Part shown: in pieces, positions 1-9,030 of the stretch
Layout of the letters: the number at the start of each line of letters is the position of its first letter
Position numbering within the stretch: the first letter of the stretch is position 1
NCBI RefSeq assembly: GCF_014698115.1
Contig: NZ_JACJSJ010000022.1
Location: forward strand, 33,656-97,655
Source of the DNA: Nostoc sp. FACHB-973
GTDB lineage: Bacteria > Cyanobacteriota > Cyanobacteriia > Cyanobacteriales > Nostocaceae
Direction of reading: 5' to 3'
DNA: 64,000 nt
The notes under the pieces: model-generated
The model's input: only the letters and a program-made list of their open reading frames with translations
Database searches by the model: none
Told to the model about the DNA's origin: nothing
Made by a program: the position numbers and the translations under genes

Positions 1-250
1 ACAAAGGTAAATCGTAGTGATAGCTGGGGTAAATCACGCTGTTAAAAATTTGGGCGCTTTCCCCAGCATCAATGTAGGTATAGCGAATTTTTCGCAACTC
101 TTGACATTGGTAAGACCAACTGCGAATGGTTGCTGGGTTTCTGCCGCGATCGCTAACTTTGGATTCCAAACCAGGGGGAATGTCCCTACTTTGTAAATCA
201 AACCGTTCAAATAGCTCTTTTTCTAAAAATTCCAGGAAAGGCTTATACAT
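1..250 (-). CDS. pebB: Phycoerythrobilin:ferredoxin oxidoreductase PebB, 5' part only
   Basis: The reverse strand encodes an N-terminus beginning MYKPFLEFLEKELF, followed by IRYTYIDAGESAQIFNSV. I recognise this as the start of PebB, a ferredoxin-dependent bilin reductase that converts 15,16-dihydrobiliverdin to phycoerythrobilin. Only about 83 residues lie inside the window; the rest runs off the left edge. No strong ribosome binding site is visible before the ATG. It is oriented the same way as the lyase gene just upstream (510-1091), which fits a phycoerythrin chromophore context. PebA is the main alternative family, but the N-terminal wording fits PebB better; this is from memory, not a search. 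Confidence 0.8.
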   Translation of the reverse strand, partial: MYKPFLEFLEKELFERFDLQSRDIPPGLESKVSDRGRNPATIRSWSYQCQELRKIRYTYIDAGESAQIFNSVIYPSYHYDLPL

Positions 251-334
251 ACAGCATGACTCATTAACCCTTGCATGAAAATAAAGGATGTGAATCATGC
301 ACGTCTCATTTCTTAGAAACAAAGCAACATTCCT

Positions 335-522
335 TAATGGGGAATGGGGAATGGGGAATGGGGATTGGGGATTGGGGATTGGGGATTGGGGATTGGGGAT
401 TGGGTATTGGGTATTGGGGATTGACTGAGAAAGTATTCCTAAATATTTATTTCCTAGTCCCTAGTCCCCAGTCCCCACTCCCTATTCCCCACTCCCCACT
501 CCCTACTCCCTATCCCCTAGCA
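335..522. repeat. Short tandem repeats GGGGAATG/GGGGATT with opposing CCCCAGT/CCCCACT tract
   Basis: Units of 7 bases (GGGGATT, GGGGAAT, GGGTATT) run from about 337 to 421. They are followed at about 457-520 by the reverse-complement type (CCCCAGT, CCCCACT, CCCTATT), so the whole block could fold into a long imperfect hairpin. This is the STRR type of repeat common in heterocystous cyanobacteria. The last codons and stop of the neighbouring lyase gene lie at its right end. Confidence 0.85.
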
Positions 523-1091
523 TGATTCCGAGCGATCATTTGCTCTAGGACTTGTTGGGAAAGACACCGACGTTCAGAACAATAAGTCATCAAATTGACT
601 CCGTTCATCATTCGCACGGTACTAACTCTGACACGAAAATCATCCGTCACAAACCAACAACGTTCTTGACCTTGGTTATTGTCATAATCGGTGTTAATCG
701 TCAGCACTCCATCATCAGCAAATCGATATCGACTGACAACCGGAATGCTCTCTACATAGCCTTGGTTGCGGATTAATTTCCCAGAAAGCTTCGTTTCATC
801 GTCGGGAATGTCAACCAAAATGGCAGCATTGTCGGTGTTCGGCGGTCTTGTGTCTAGATTAGCCTGCCATGCAAAGCTAGCACCCCCAGTTGCTTTATCA
901 GGCTCTATTCCTTGTGCTTTACAGACTTCTTGGACTTTGGGATCGTCTTTTTCCATGACTGTAATGATTAAATTCGACTCACCCGACTCATCTGCGGCTG
1001 AGTCAAAGTGATGAACTGAACGTTCCGTAAACCATGTCCCTTCACTTTTACGGAAGAAGTCAATCATTGACAAGGGTGGTATTATATGCAT
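510..1091 (-). CDS. CpeS/CpcS-family phycobiliprotein chromophore lyase
   Basis: The protein of about 193 residues has the CpcS/CpeS lyase pattern: [19 protein letters not shown] near the N-terminus, then [19 protein letters not shown], an SYRFADDG-like central segment (read here as [19 protein letters not shown]) and an [20 protein letters not shown] strand. These lyases have a ten-stranded lipocalin-like barrel and attach bilins to cysteine, usually Cys-82/84, of phycobiliproteins. The start is ambiguous: MHIIPP at 1091 or MIDFF at 1067, which fits the usual family N-terminus. It is upstream of and co-oriented with pebB. It differs clearly from the second CpeS-type gene at 12631, so it may be the CpeU-like or CpcS-like paralogue. 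Lyase family is confident; bilin and target are not readable from sequence. Confidence 0.85.
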   Translation of the reverse strand: MHIIPPLSMIDFFRKSEGTWFTERSVHHFDSAADESGESNLIITVMEKDDPKVQEVCKAQGIEPDKATGGASFAWQANLDTRPPNTDNAAILVDIPDDETKLSGKLIRNQGYVESIPVVSRYRFADDGVLTINTDYDNNQGQERCWFVTDDFRVRVSTVRMMNGVNLMTYCSERRCLSQQVLEQMIARNHARG

Positions 1092-1148
1092 ATATTTTGA
1101 AACCTCGTTTTTTAAAAAATACCTTTGACGAAATCTTGTTTGTAGTCC

Positions 1149-1256
1149 TATAGCGTTTCCCGACAAGCGTGAGGTACACCTGTAGGGGCACGGCAGTGCC
1201 GTGCCCCTACACCTTGCAATATGATGGTGTACCGTATCTGAATGGGAACCGCTATA
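1149..1256. mobile_element. MITE-like element, family 1, copy A (108 bp)
   Basis: The ends are TATAGCGTTTCCCGAC and ATGGGAACCGCTATA, an imperfect terminal inverted repeat. The centre is the palindrome TAGGGGCACGGCAGTGCC and its complement. Copies with the same ends and centre lie at 18169-18274 and 25301-25408. No coding capacity; presumably moved in trans or fixed as a repeat. Confidence 0.8.
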
Positions 1257-1598
1257 TCCATAAATATTTGCATTCTTTCACTATGTATGCACAAATAGTA
1301 CTCCGTTGTATTATTTGTATTAATTATTTTGTGGTTATGTAAAATATCGAGATTACAGCTTGCATTTTATCCTTTTTGGTTACTTGAGTGAAAGAATTAT
1401 TTCAATTGCTATTGTTAGTTGCATATACTTTTTCAATAACTAAATTGACAGGGCAAAAACAGTTTTCTGCCAACTTTTTCTAATTTGGGGGAGGTATTCA
1501 TTGCTCTAGCTGACTTTTGTTTGATTCTAAGCAATAAGATGAATCCCGAATTTAGCTAAAGTGTAAAATAACTCCAAAACTTCTACCTTAATCACCTA
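1257..1598. other. AT-rich intergenic region upstream of the pentapeptide gene
   Basis: About 340 bases with no open frame of note. It presumably holds the promoter of the pentapeptide-repeat gene, but I cannot assign boxes with confidence. Confidence 0.5.
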
Positions 1599-2420
1599 AT
1601 GACAAATAGTGAAATTCACCTGATTACCAAGGAACGCCCCAGTCCGACTCCAGAAATATTAACAGCCCTGAAAGGGGGACTCCCTCTAGAAAAAGTAGAT
1701 TTGCATGAATTCAATCTGCGGGGAGTTGATTTAAGACAAGCTAACTTGAGTCAAGCCAAGCTACTAGGAGCCGACCTCAGTGAGATGGTTTTGAGTGATG
1801 CAAATCTGAGTGGAGCCGACTTTCGAGGTGCTAATCTGCGGGGAGCCGATTTGAGTGGAGCGAATTTGCAGGGAGCTTATTTAAACCGTGCTGACCTCCA
1901 ACAAGCGAATCTCAGTGGCGCCAATTTGGAGGGAGCTAAACTCCAAGTAGCGCGTTATGATACACAGACGAAATGGCCTGAAGGGTATAATTACAAAGCT
2001 TGCGGAGCAGTAGGTCCAGGTGCTAATCTCAATGCAGCTTATCTCAATACAGCTTTTTTACGCGATGCAGATTTGCAAGGGGCTAATCTGCGGGGAGCCT
2101 ACCTCAGCGGCGCTGACTTGACTGGAGCTAATTTACAAGGTGCGGCTTTGAGCGGTGCTGACTTAAGTAAAGCTTATTTGACAGGGGCTTCCTTACGGAA
2201 TGCTCGATTAACTGGAGCCGATTTGCGGGGTACAGATTTGCGAGCAGCTGACCTCAGTAACGCAGAGATGGAGTATCTTCAAAGTATCGCTGGGGCAGAT
2301 TTTACTCTTGCTCAAGGACTGACAGAAGCAATTAAAGCCATGCTTCACAGCCGTCCCGCATCAGAACTCGATGTTTGGAATGCTTATACCCGCAACACGA
2401 CTCGTGAAAGTTTACAGTAG
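1599..2420 (+). CDS. Pentapeptide-repeat protein
   Basis: The 273-aa protein is dominated by A(D/N)LxG pentapeptides, for example ANLSGADFRGANLRGADLSG, in two blocks (about residues 40-110 and 140-225). A non-repeat insert between them contains YDTQTKWPEGYNYKACG, a segment common in cyanobacterial pentapeptide proteins. Such repeats form a right-handed quadrilateral beta-helix. There is no signal peptide or membrane segment, so it is probably cytosolic. The function is unknown; cyanobacteria carry many paralogues. It faces away from the lyase gene. Confidence 0.9.
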   Translation: MTNSEIHLITKERPSPTPEILTALKGGLPLEKVDLHEFNLRGVDLRQANLSQAKLLGADLSEMVLSDANLSGADFRGANLRGADLSGANLQGAYLNRADLQQANLSGANLEGAKLQVARYDTQTKWPEGYNYKACGAVGPGANLNAAYLNTAFLRDADLQGANLRGAYLSGADLTGANLQGAALSGADLSKAYLTGASLRNARLTGADLRGTDLRAADLSNAEMEYLQSIAGADFTLAQGLTEAIKAMLHSRPASELDVWNAYTRNTTRESLQ

Positions 2421-2499
2421 AATTTAGAATTCAGAATCCAGAATTCAGAATTCAGAAGTAAAACAGGGTTGATATCATGTCCGCTTGATTACTTATCAT

Positions 2500-2626
2500 T
2501 AGGGATTTCCAAGAAATAAATTACTACTATTTGTGAGGTGGGCATCTTGCCCGCCTATGATTACGGGCGGGCGTCTCGTCCGCCCCACAAGAAATAGCTG
2601 GATATTTTTTTATTTGGAAGTCCCTT
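2500..2626. mobile_element. MITE-like element with GGGACTTCCAAA ends
   Basis: The left end AGGGATTTCCAAGAAATAAA and the right end ATTTGGAAGTCCCT are inverted repeats. Inside is the palindrome GTGGGCATCTTGCCCGCC against GGGCGGGCGTCTCGTCCGCC. Single ends of the same kind occur near 16094-16124 and 35671-35704. Confidence 0.65.
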
Positions 2627-2671
2627 ATACAACGCGGAAGTTTGTATTCCCCACTCCCTATTACCCCAAAC

Positions 2672-2923
2672 TTATAAAGCTTGCCACTTCTGTTTGAGAA
2701 GCGCTAAAAATGTAGCGTATCCTTCCGAAAAACCGGGCGGATCGGGTAGAACATATTGTGGAAATTCTTTATACGATCGCCAAGGTTCCGAAGCATGATG
2801 CCGCAAGTATAAAGCACATTCTGAGGAACCTGGTAGTCGCCAAGTCATTTGACCAGTTGGTGTATCAGTCACAAATGTCTCCCGAACTCGAAAAAGTTGA
2901 TATTTTATTCTAGGTTTTGGCAA
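2672..2923 (-). CDS. Small hypothetical protein, cyanobacterial type
   Basis: 83 aa, basic and aromatic, with the segments DTPTGQMTWRLPGSSECALY and YVLPDPPGFSEGYATF. No signal peptide or membrane helix. I do not recognise a named family. Its position between phycobilisome-related genes, and a length and composition typical of a real gene, suggest it is genuine. The stop lies close to repeat sequence on its 3' side. Confidence 0.6.
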   Translation of the reverse strand: MPKPRIKYQLFRVRETFVTDTPTGQMTWRLPGSSECALYLRHHASEPWRSYKEFPQYVLPDPPGFSEGYATFLALLKQKWQAL

Positions 2924-3037
2924 ATTGCCCGGATATTTTGCTCAAATTTCAGGTAAAATCAGGTATTAGCCCTCGCTAAGTTGAGTTTTATCACATCATT
3001 GAGATTATTCACAATAACCCCGAATCAGCTCACTTCG

Positions 3038-3700
3038 CTATTGTGGCAACAAGTCTTCTAAAGCAGCTCCCACAACTCGGTGATCCGGATCTTGTCTGAG
3101 TTGGTTCAGGGCTTCTTTTGCCTGGGGCTGATCAAATCGTTTGAGGGCATAGGCAACTCGGACGCGCATCCGCCAAGATTCACTATTCACCAAGCTTAGT
3201 ATTTGAGATAATGCCGCAGCATTTTGGCCAGAATCAGCCAGTAAGCCAAGTATATCAACAGATGATTCCTGAACTGTGAAATCTTCGTCTTTTAAACCAT
3301 GAACGCAGATATCGAATAATTCTTCAGGACAATCCATTTCCGCCATTGCTGCTAAAATACTGCGCCGCACTAACCAGTGGTCATCCTGATAAAATGTCAG
3401 AACTAGATGAGAAACTGCGACTCTACCAAATAGCGATAAAGAATTTGCCGCCTCAGCTCGCACGTTGGGGGTATCGTCAAATTTCATAATTTGCATCAAA
3501 GCAGCAAAAGATTCCGCTGATTGTTGGTTACCCAAACCCCTTGCTACAAAGGAACGCACCAAAAATTCTGAGTCACGCAGTTTACTAGTTAGCAGAGGAA
3601 CTGCAACTTCAGATTCATAATCCTTGAGCGCGGCGATCGCTTTCAAACGATACTGAAAATCTGGATTCTCCAGCTCAGCTTTAATTTTATCGATTTCCAT
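3038..3700 (-). CDS. HEAT-repeat protein, NblB/CpeZ-like class
   Basis: 220 aa made of about five to six HEAT/PBS-lyase helical repeats, such as PLLTSKLRDSEFLVRSFVAR, DDTPNVRAEAANSLSLFG and SESWRMRVRVAYALKRF. The start MEIDKIKAEL at 3700 is chosen because the upstream extension is encoded by a MITE-like repeat (3721-3847). Proteins of this type include phycobilin lyase subunits (CpcE/F, CpeY/Z), NblB and IaiH-like proteins. Location among phycobilisome genes suggests a chaperone or lyase-accessory role, but this is inferred from context only. Confidence 0.8.
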   Translation of the reverse strand: MEIDKIKAELENPDFQYRLKAIAALKDYESEVAVPLLTSKLRDSEFLVRSFVARGLGNQQSAESFAALMQIMKFDDTPNVRAEAANSLSLFGRVAVSHLVLTFYQDDHWLVRRSILAAMAEMDCPEELFDICVHGLKDEDFTVQESSVDILGLLADSGQNAAALSQILSLVNSESWRMRVRVAYALKRFDQPQAKEALNQLRQDPDHRVVGAALEDLLPQ

Positions 3701-3720
3701 AGGTGCATTTATTAGGGTTA

Positions 3721-3847
3721 TTAGACCTCTTGCAAAAGTCCCTAACACCCCACCCCCAACCCCTCCCCTTAGCAAGGGGAGGGGAGCGTTTGCTTTACTC
3801 AAATGCGTGGTGGGGTTCTTTATTTTTGATTTATGCAAGAGGTCTAT
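3721..3847. mobile_element. MITE-like element with AGACCTCTTGCA ends
   Basis: TTAGACCTCTTGCAAAA on the left and TTATGCAAGAGGTCTA on the right form terminal inverted repeats. They enclose a C-rich and G-rich stretch that can also pair. The element lies against the start of the HEAT-repeat gene, and STRR-type repeats follow at 3905-4003. Confidence 0.65.
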
Positions 3848-4005
3848 TCTTTACTTTATTTTACAAATGGCAAAAAATAGCGATCGCATTTGGGAAGATT
3901 ACTAGGGACTGGGGACTAGGGACTGGGGAATAGGAATTAAAAGTTAATATCCAATACTTAGTATCCAATACCCAGTACCCAATCCCCAATCCCCAGTACC
4001 CACCC

Positions 4006-4587
4006 ATGACTCAATTAACCGAAACTGTCAAGCAATTAATAGCCAAAGCCAGAATTGTCAGCTTTGCACAGTGGGAACAGTCCCATCCTGAAGCAGCGAT
4101 CGCTATATTTCAAGCTGCGGATGATAATCTCCGCTATCTCAGCGACGAAGACTTACTACAGATCAAAACTTTAGCACCCAATTATTCTGCCTTGATTCCT
4201 GTTGCTGAGTTATTACGCGATCGTGCAGGGGAAATCGTTGATGAAGCAAGAGTTCAGGTTTTGCTGACTTATCCTCAAATTATCGAGCCTGGAGGAGGTC
4301 TTTATCCCCCTGAACGCGCCCAAGCTTGCTGGCGAGATTTTTGGCATTTTCTCCGCTGCATTACTTACGGTATCGCAGGTTCCCATACTGAATATACCAG
4401 TCCCAGCGGACTGCACTATATGAATTTGCTTTATCAGGAATTACAAGTTCCTTTGGATGCAATGGTTTTGGGCTTAAAAAGTATCAAAGCTGCTAGTTTG
4501 AAACGCTGCCAAACCAATGACCAAGAAACTCTTGCTCCTTATTTTGACCATTTAATCGCTCAACTAGCTACTTTCCAAATCCAGTAG
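4006..4587 (+). CDS. Phycobiliprotein-like (globin-fold) protein
   Basis: 193 aa with a phycobilisome-protein (alpha/beta globin-fold) pattern: DEDLLQIKTLAPNYSALIPV, LLTYPQIIEPGG, then RDFWHFLRCITYGIAG followed by YMNLLYQELQVPLDAMVLGL. The helix containing RCITYGI corresponds to the region around the chromophore-binding cysteine (Cys-84 equivalent), so bilin binding is possible. It is longer than ordinary phycobiliprotein subunits and lacks a partner subunit gene next to it. Probably an accessory or sensor-like member. ATG at 4006 directly follows STRR repeats, and no obvious ribosome binding site is visible. Confidence 0.75.
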   Translation: MTQLTETVKQLIAKARIVSFAQWEQSHPEAAIAIFQAADDNLRYLSDEDLLQIKTLAPNYSALIPVAELLRDRAGEIVDEARVQVLLTYPQIIEPGGGLYPPERAQACWRDFWHFLRCITYGIAGSHTEYTSPSGLHYMNLLYQELQVPLDAMVLGLKSIKAASLKRCQTNDQETLAPYFDHLIAQLATFQIQ

Positions 4588-5393
4588 TACTGAAAAGTTA
4601 TACTATTTTGGATTTTGGGTAACGATTCAGAATTCAGAATTCAGAATTCAGAATTCAGAAAAGATACGTAGGGTGCATTAGCGACAGCGTAACGCACGAT
4701 TCTTAAGGATTTGGTGCGTTACGCGAAACGCTAACGCACCCTACAAATACTTAATTTTGTTCAAAAATCAAACCTGATTCCTATATCATGTCCCGGCAAT
4801 TACAGCGTTTTTCATCTATTTAAACCACAATCCCCAGTAGGGGCGCACAGCTGTCATTGGTGTCAACTTAACGCGAAACGGGCGAATGGAATTCGCGTCT
4901 ACACTAAACTTTACCTGCCTATCGCGCTTGCGCTGCGCTTGGCGCACCACGCAGGTTTCAAAACCCTTAATTTTCTGTTAGGACAAGGTAGGCGGACGAA
5001 AGCCTGTGTAGCCGCGAATTCCATTCGCCAAGGCTTAAGTAGACACGTATGCACAGCTGTGCGCCCCTACAACCTGGTCTATTTACCTAAAAATTGCTGT
5101 AAGCATAATACCTGGAACCCCAAAAAAGTAAAGCTGTGCTTGAGCTAACCTCCCCGATATCACGGGGTAGGTTCGGGTAATTTGGTGGACACGATATCAT
5201 AACCAATTCGCACTTGGGCGATCGCCAAAAGCCAACGCTCAGACTTTCCGCAAAATCTCAATTCCAAAATTGTATTAGCCTACTGACTGACTTTTACCCA
5301 CAGTTTTAGCATTCAGTAATAATTCTAAGTTTTTTTTTGACAAGTGATTATTGTTGAGTTATTCTAAAAACTGTATAGGTGTCTTCGGTAAAA
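4588..5393. repeat. Long intergenic region built of palindromic repeats
   Basis: 4624-4658 holds GAATTCA-type tandem repeats. 4664-4743 is a palindrome of GTAGGGTGCATTAGC type closing with CTAACGCACCCTAC. 4837-5070 is a nested palindrome: outer arms GTAGGGGCGCACAGCTGT against GCACAGCTGTGCGCCCCTAC, inner arms GAATGGAATTCGCG against CGCGAATTCCATTCGCC. The rest up to the kinase gene is unremarkable. I see no credible gene. Confidence 0.75.
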
Positions 5394-6539
5394 ATGACTA
5401 GAACAAAGCAAACCATCGGCGGACACTACCAAATCCTATCTAGCTTAGGTGAAGGAAATTTTGGGCGAACTTATCTAGCAGAAGATTTACACGCGAAAAA
5501 ACGCAAGGTTGTAGTTAAGCAATTTTCCTTTGTTTGTAATAGTCAATCCACATTTAATAAGGCTAAGGAATTATTTGACAGGGAAGGGGAAGTTTTATAT
5601 GAGTTGAGTAATGGGTTACAAAATAACCAAATACCGCGTTTTATAGCATTTTTTGAAGAAAATCAAGAATTTTATTTAATCGAAGAGTTTATTGAAGGAC
5701 AAACCCTCAGAGAAGAATTAGCTCAAAAAATCAGACTACCAGAAAATGAAGTAGTGGATTTGCTCAAAGATGTTTTGTGTATTCTCAAAGTAATAAATGA
5801 AAAGGGAATAATTCATCGAGACATCAAGCCAGATAATATTATTATACGTGCGAGTGACGGCAAACCCACATTGATTGATTTTGGTGCGGTAAAAGAAATA
5901 ACTCAATTGCAGCCCAAACCAACAATTATTTACACGCCAGGATACAGCCCCCGGGAACAATTCAACGGCTCGGCAAAATTCAATAGTGATATATATGCGT
6001 TGGGAATGACAGCGTTAGAAGCGCTAACAGGATTAGAACCAGAAAAGTTAAAAGATGACACAGGTAAGGTAATCTGGTCTAATCAAATCCAAGGGAGCGA
6101 TCGCTTAGTAGAAATCCTCCAAAAAATGGTTGATGAAGACTATCGCATTCGATATCAATCAGCAGAGGATGTACTAGCTGATTTAGTGCGAGTAAAACAG
6201 CCGAAAAACACTGTGATGCTTGCACCAAAAAATCATTTGCCAGTTCAAACCATACACAAAACTGTTTTCCAGCCAACAAGCGTTATACCCCAATGGTTCA
6301 AGTTTCCAATTTTACCACTCATCGTAATTGGAATATTTGGTTCAACGTCATTTTTTGCTGTCAAAAAATTACTCATGCCCCTACAAGTAAACTCTGATGT
6401 TTCTCAACCGGAACTCCAAAAACTAACACCAAAAAAAGCTGATTCTAAATCTTCCAACGTATCTGATAGTAATAAAAATCAAGAAAAAATTAATCCTTGT
6501 CCTCCAATTCTGGCACCTGGTCAAATTTGTAAAAAATGA
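5394..6539 (+). CDS. Membrane-anchored Ser/Thr protein kinase
   Basis: About 381 aa. The kinase domain (residues 10-270) shows a glycine loop LGEGNFGRTY, VVVKQF lysine, HRDIKPDN catalytic loop, IDFGAVKE (DFG) and YSPREQF activation segment. A transmembrane helix follows at about 305-325 (FPILPLIVIGIFGSTSFFAV), so the catalytic domain is cytosolic and a short tail is outside. The tail ends NPCPPILAPGQICKK, a motif repeated at the C-termini of two neighbours (6561 and 9031 genes). A GTG 15 bases upstream is an alternative start. It heads a co-oriented set with COP23 and trypsin-like genes, suggesting joint signalling to secreted or periplasmic proteases. Confidence 0.9.
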   Translation: MTRTKQTIGGHYQILSSLGEGNFGRTYLAEDLHAKKRKVVVKQFSFVCNSQSTFNKAKELFDREGEVLYELSNGLQNNQIPRFIAFFEENQEFYLIEEFIEGQTLREELAQKIRLPENEVVDLLKDVLCILKVINEKGIIHRDIKPDNIIIRASDGKPTLIDFGAVKEITQLQPKPTIIYTPGYSPREQFNGSAKFNSDIYALGMTALEALTGLEPEKLKDDTGKVIWSNQIQGSDRLVEILQKMVDEDYRIRYQSAEDVLADLVRVKQPKNTVMLAPKNHLPVQTIHKTVFQPTSVIPQWFKFPILPLIVIGIFGSTSFFAVKKLLMPLQVNSDVSQPELQKLTPKKADSKSSNVSDSNKNQEKINPCPPILAPGQICKK

Positions 6540-6560
6540 TAAAAGCAGAAAAAGACTACT

Positions 6561-6782
6561 ATGATTATTGAGAATGGTAGATTACAAGTAGCATTATTCA
6601 TTATCGGTGCTTTTGGTAGTCTCGCAACAGTAGTAAACGTTGCTTATATTAGTTGCGATCGCTTTGGTTGGTGCAAGAACATCGAACCGACTGAAAAACT
6701 GATAAATCCCTGTCCTCCTATCTTACCTCCTGGTAAAGTTTGCAACTATCGATATCCTAAAAAAACTCTCATGGAGAGATAA
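6561..6782 (+). CDS. Small single-pass membrane protein with CPPILPPG motif
   Basis: 73 aa with one hydrophobic segment (VALFIIGAFGSLATVVNVAY) and a C-terminal region NPCPPILPPGKVC. The same motif ends the upstream kinase and the downstream lipoprotein protease. It begins 21 bases after the kinase stop, so co-transcription is likely. I do not recognise a family. The four cysteines, two of them in the shared motif, would lie outside the membrane if the N-terminus is inside, allowing disulfide formation. Confidence 0.6.
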   Translation: MIIENGRLQVALFIIGAFGSLATVVNVAYISCDRFGWCKNIEPTEKLINPCPPILPPGKVCNYRYPKKTLMER

Positions 6783-6998
6783 ACTAAACAAATCTACCAT
6801 CACCAAAGTTATCAAAAATGCTCTACAACTTCCAGGAACTAATAGTATTTAACTAGTATTTATCCAGCCATAAAATACAGAATCTTTACCAAAAAAAAAG
6901 ACAAAATACTAAAACTTAAAATGTATACATAGCTTCATATCGTAAGATACTGAAATATACAAAAATATTCTTTCTATCATCCTGCAAGAGGTACAAAA

Positions 6999-7547
6999 AT
7001 GAATCCGAAAAGTAGTTTATCTCTAATGGCAGCATTTATGTTGACATTAGCATCTGCTATTGCACCCACTACAAATGCTCAGGCAAATATCAGTGAACGT
7101 TTTGTTTGCAAAAAGTCTAATGGTACATGGACAACTGTCTACCAAGACTCACGCAGAGAAAAACCCTTTATTCGTTGGACTTCTGACTTTGGTGGTTTAG
7201 CTAACTATACACGCGAACAACGCTGTCTGGAAGTGACTAGCAGATTAAATGACTACATGATAAATCAGCGTCCGTTTTACATGACTACCGGTAGGACTAA
7301 AGACGGAAAGTATCCTATCGTTTGCCGGACTGACTTTCAAGGTGGTGGTTGCAAAGGGCTGATTTACACTTTAGATCCTAATGGACGTACACCTCCCGAT
7401 GCGATCGTCAAAGAGTTACTAGAAATTGTTAACCCTGAAGTAGGACCTTCATTAGGCGTAGCAGCAACAAGTTGCCCCTTGTATGTTAATGTTCGTTTAT
7501 ATTTACAAGGTAAATCTAGTGCTAAATATGTTTGTAGAACTAGATAA
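6999..7547 (+). CDS. COP23-domain secreted protein
   Basis: 182 aa with a signal peptide (LSLMAAFMLTLASAIAPTTNAQA) and a body that matches the cyanobacterial COP23 pattern: RFVCKKSNGTWTTVY, FIRWTSDFGGL, RCLEVTSRLNDY, YPIVCRTDFQGGGCKGLIYTL. Six cysteines suggest disulfides in the periplasm. COP23-domain genes commonly neighbour trypsin-like and kinase genes in cyanobacteria, as here. An AAGAGGT ribosome binding site lies just before the ATG. Biochemical role unknown. Confidence 0.85.
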   Translation: MNPKSSLSLMAAFMLTLASAIAPTTNAQANISERFVCKKSNGTWTTVYQDSRREKPFIRWTSDFGGLANYTREQRCLEVTSRLNDYMINQRPFYMTTGRTKDGKYPIVCRTDFQGGGCKGLIYTLDPNGRTPPDAIVKELLEIVNPEVGPSLGVAATSCPLYVNVRLYLQGKSSAKYVCRTR

Positions 7548-7583
7548 CTTTAAACTTCGACAGCTTGAAAAAGCAGTTTGCTG

Positions 7584-8876
7584 ATGAAACGAACTTTGAC
7601 CATAGTCTTGAGTTTAGCCTGCATTTGTGTCCCATTGTTGGAACCATCAACGCAGGCTATTAATTCTTTGGTTATTGCTCAAACAATTTCTAGCAATAAC
7701 AAATCTGATGCAGAAATTAATAGTATTGCTCAAAAAATTACAGTTCAAATATTTGAAGTAGTTTCTCAACAAGAAGAAAACTTTATTGGAACTGGATTTA
7801 TAGTTAAAAAACAAAGTAAACAAGGTAATAATTTTGATTACCAAGTATTAACTAACGCTCATGTAGTAAAAAAACTGCATACTGGATACCAATATCAAAT
7901 TAAAACTTATGAAAATCGCACTTACAAAGCTTTTTTACCGAAAAATGCAAATAAATTTAAGAATTATGACTTAGCCATATTAAATTTTAGCAGTTCTGTT
8001 GGATATGAAACAGCAAAATTAGGTAAATCTGATAAATTGCAACCACAAAACAAAATTTTTGTCGCTGGCTTTCCATGTGAATCTATTCAATGTAAACCTA
8101 AACTAACAATTAAATCAGGTGTAATCGCTCCTATAGAATTTCTCTTGCAGGGAAAAACTTTGGTTAATGGCTACAGAATAGGATACGATATTGATGTTCA
8201 ATCAGGAACCAGTGGTGGGCCAATCATAGACACCGTAGGTGAAGTAGTAGGGGTTAATGGTAGGAGTAAATTTGTAGGTTCGCCCTTTGCCAATGCTCCA
8301 GATCCATACAGATTTGATGATAATACTCAACCAGAGAAAGATATTAAATTATTGATGGGATACTTTGCTTGGGGTATTCCGATTGAAACATATACGAAGC
8401 TGGATAATATAAACTCACCAATAGAAATTACTCCTCAATCTTCTTTATCTGGGAATACCCAACGAAATTCTTACACAAATTCAGAAGCTCAAGGGATTGT
8501 AATCAGCAATAGCTTAATAACAAATATAATTCTAATTCTGATTTTGGCTTTGATTCTAGGTATTGTTTGGTATTCATTCAAGCAGTGGAATAAATACAAA
8601 GCAGAAACCCAGCAAAAATCTCTAGCTATAAAAAATAAGCACGAAGAACAACAATCTAATCCTCCATTGAATTTTCAAGCTATTGAAGATAAAGAAAACC
8701 AGCAAGAATCTAATATTTATTCCGAAAGACAGCAGCCAAAAATTACAGATAAAAAGCAAAAATTATCAAGCGGCAAAGCAATATTTGAGAAATTGTTTAA
8801 ACCCTTTTATAGGATAAAAAACTACCAAAAAAAGAAGGTGCAAAATCTATCTATAACAAAAAAACAAGATAAATAG
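7584..8876 (+). CDS. Trypsin-like serine protease with C-terminal membrane anchor
   Basis: About 430 aa. N-terminal signal sequence (LTIVLSLACICVPLL), then a trypsin-fold domain with catalytic triad: NAHVV (His), YDLAIL (Asp), SGTSGGPI (Ser). A transmembrane helix sits at about 308-327 (NIILILILALILGIVWYSF), followed by a lysine-rich cytosolic tail. It follows the COP23 gene by 36 bases. The ATG at 7584 is preferred to the TTG two codons earlier. Substrate unknown; a chymotrypsin-fold protease paired with COP23 and a kinase suggests a regulated proteolytic response. Confidence 0.88.
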   Translation: MKRTLTIVLSLACICVPLLEPSTQAINSLVIAQTISSNNKSDAEINSIAQKITVQIFEVVSQQEENFIGTGFIVKKQSKQGNNFDYQVLTNAHVVKKLHTGYQYQIKTYENRTYKAFLPKNANKFKNYDLAILNFSSSVGYETAKLGKSDKLQPQNKIFVAGFPCESIQCKPKLTIKSGVIAPIEFLLQGKTLVNGYRIGYDIDVQSGTSGGPIIDTVGEVVGVNGRSKFVGSPFANAPDPYRFDDNTQPEKDIKLLMGYFAWGIPIETYTKLDNINSPIEITPQSSLSGNTQRNSYTNSEAQGIVISNSLITNIILILILALILGIVWYSFKQWNKYKAETQQKSLAIKNKHEEQQSNPPLNFQAIEDKENQQESNIYSERQQPKITDKKQKLSSGKAIFEKLFKPFYRIKNYQKKKVQNLSITKKQDK

Positions 8877-9030
8877 ATGGGTTATCCTTCGGAACATTTC
8901 GTACTTCAGAAATAACACACACAAGAATCTCAAATTGAATTTTTCTTACCAACTTACTTATTTGGCAACATTTAAGATTATACTGACTAAATAAAAATGT
9001 GTTCAATTTTGGATTTTATTTTGCATCGCT

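Noticed and set aside
271..525. 84-codon frame across the STRR block
   Set aside because: It is translated repeat sequence (GDWGLGI units) with no homology signal.
4939..5148. 69-codon frame in the 4.8-5.1 kb region
   Set aside because: Encoded by nested palindromic repeats; no start signal.
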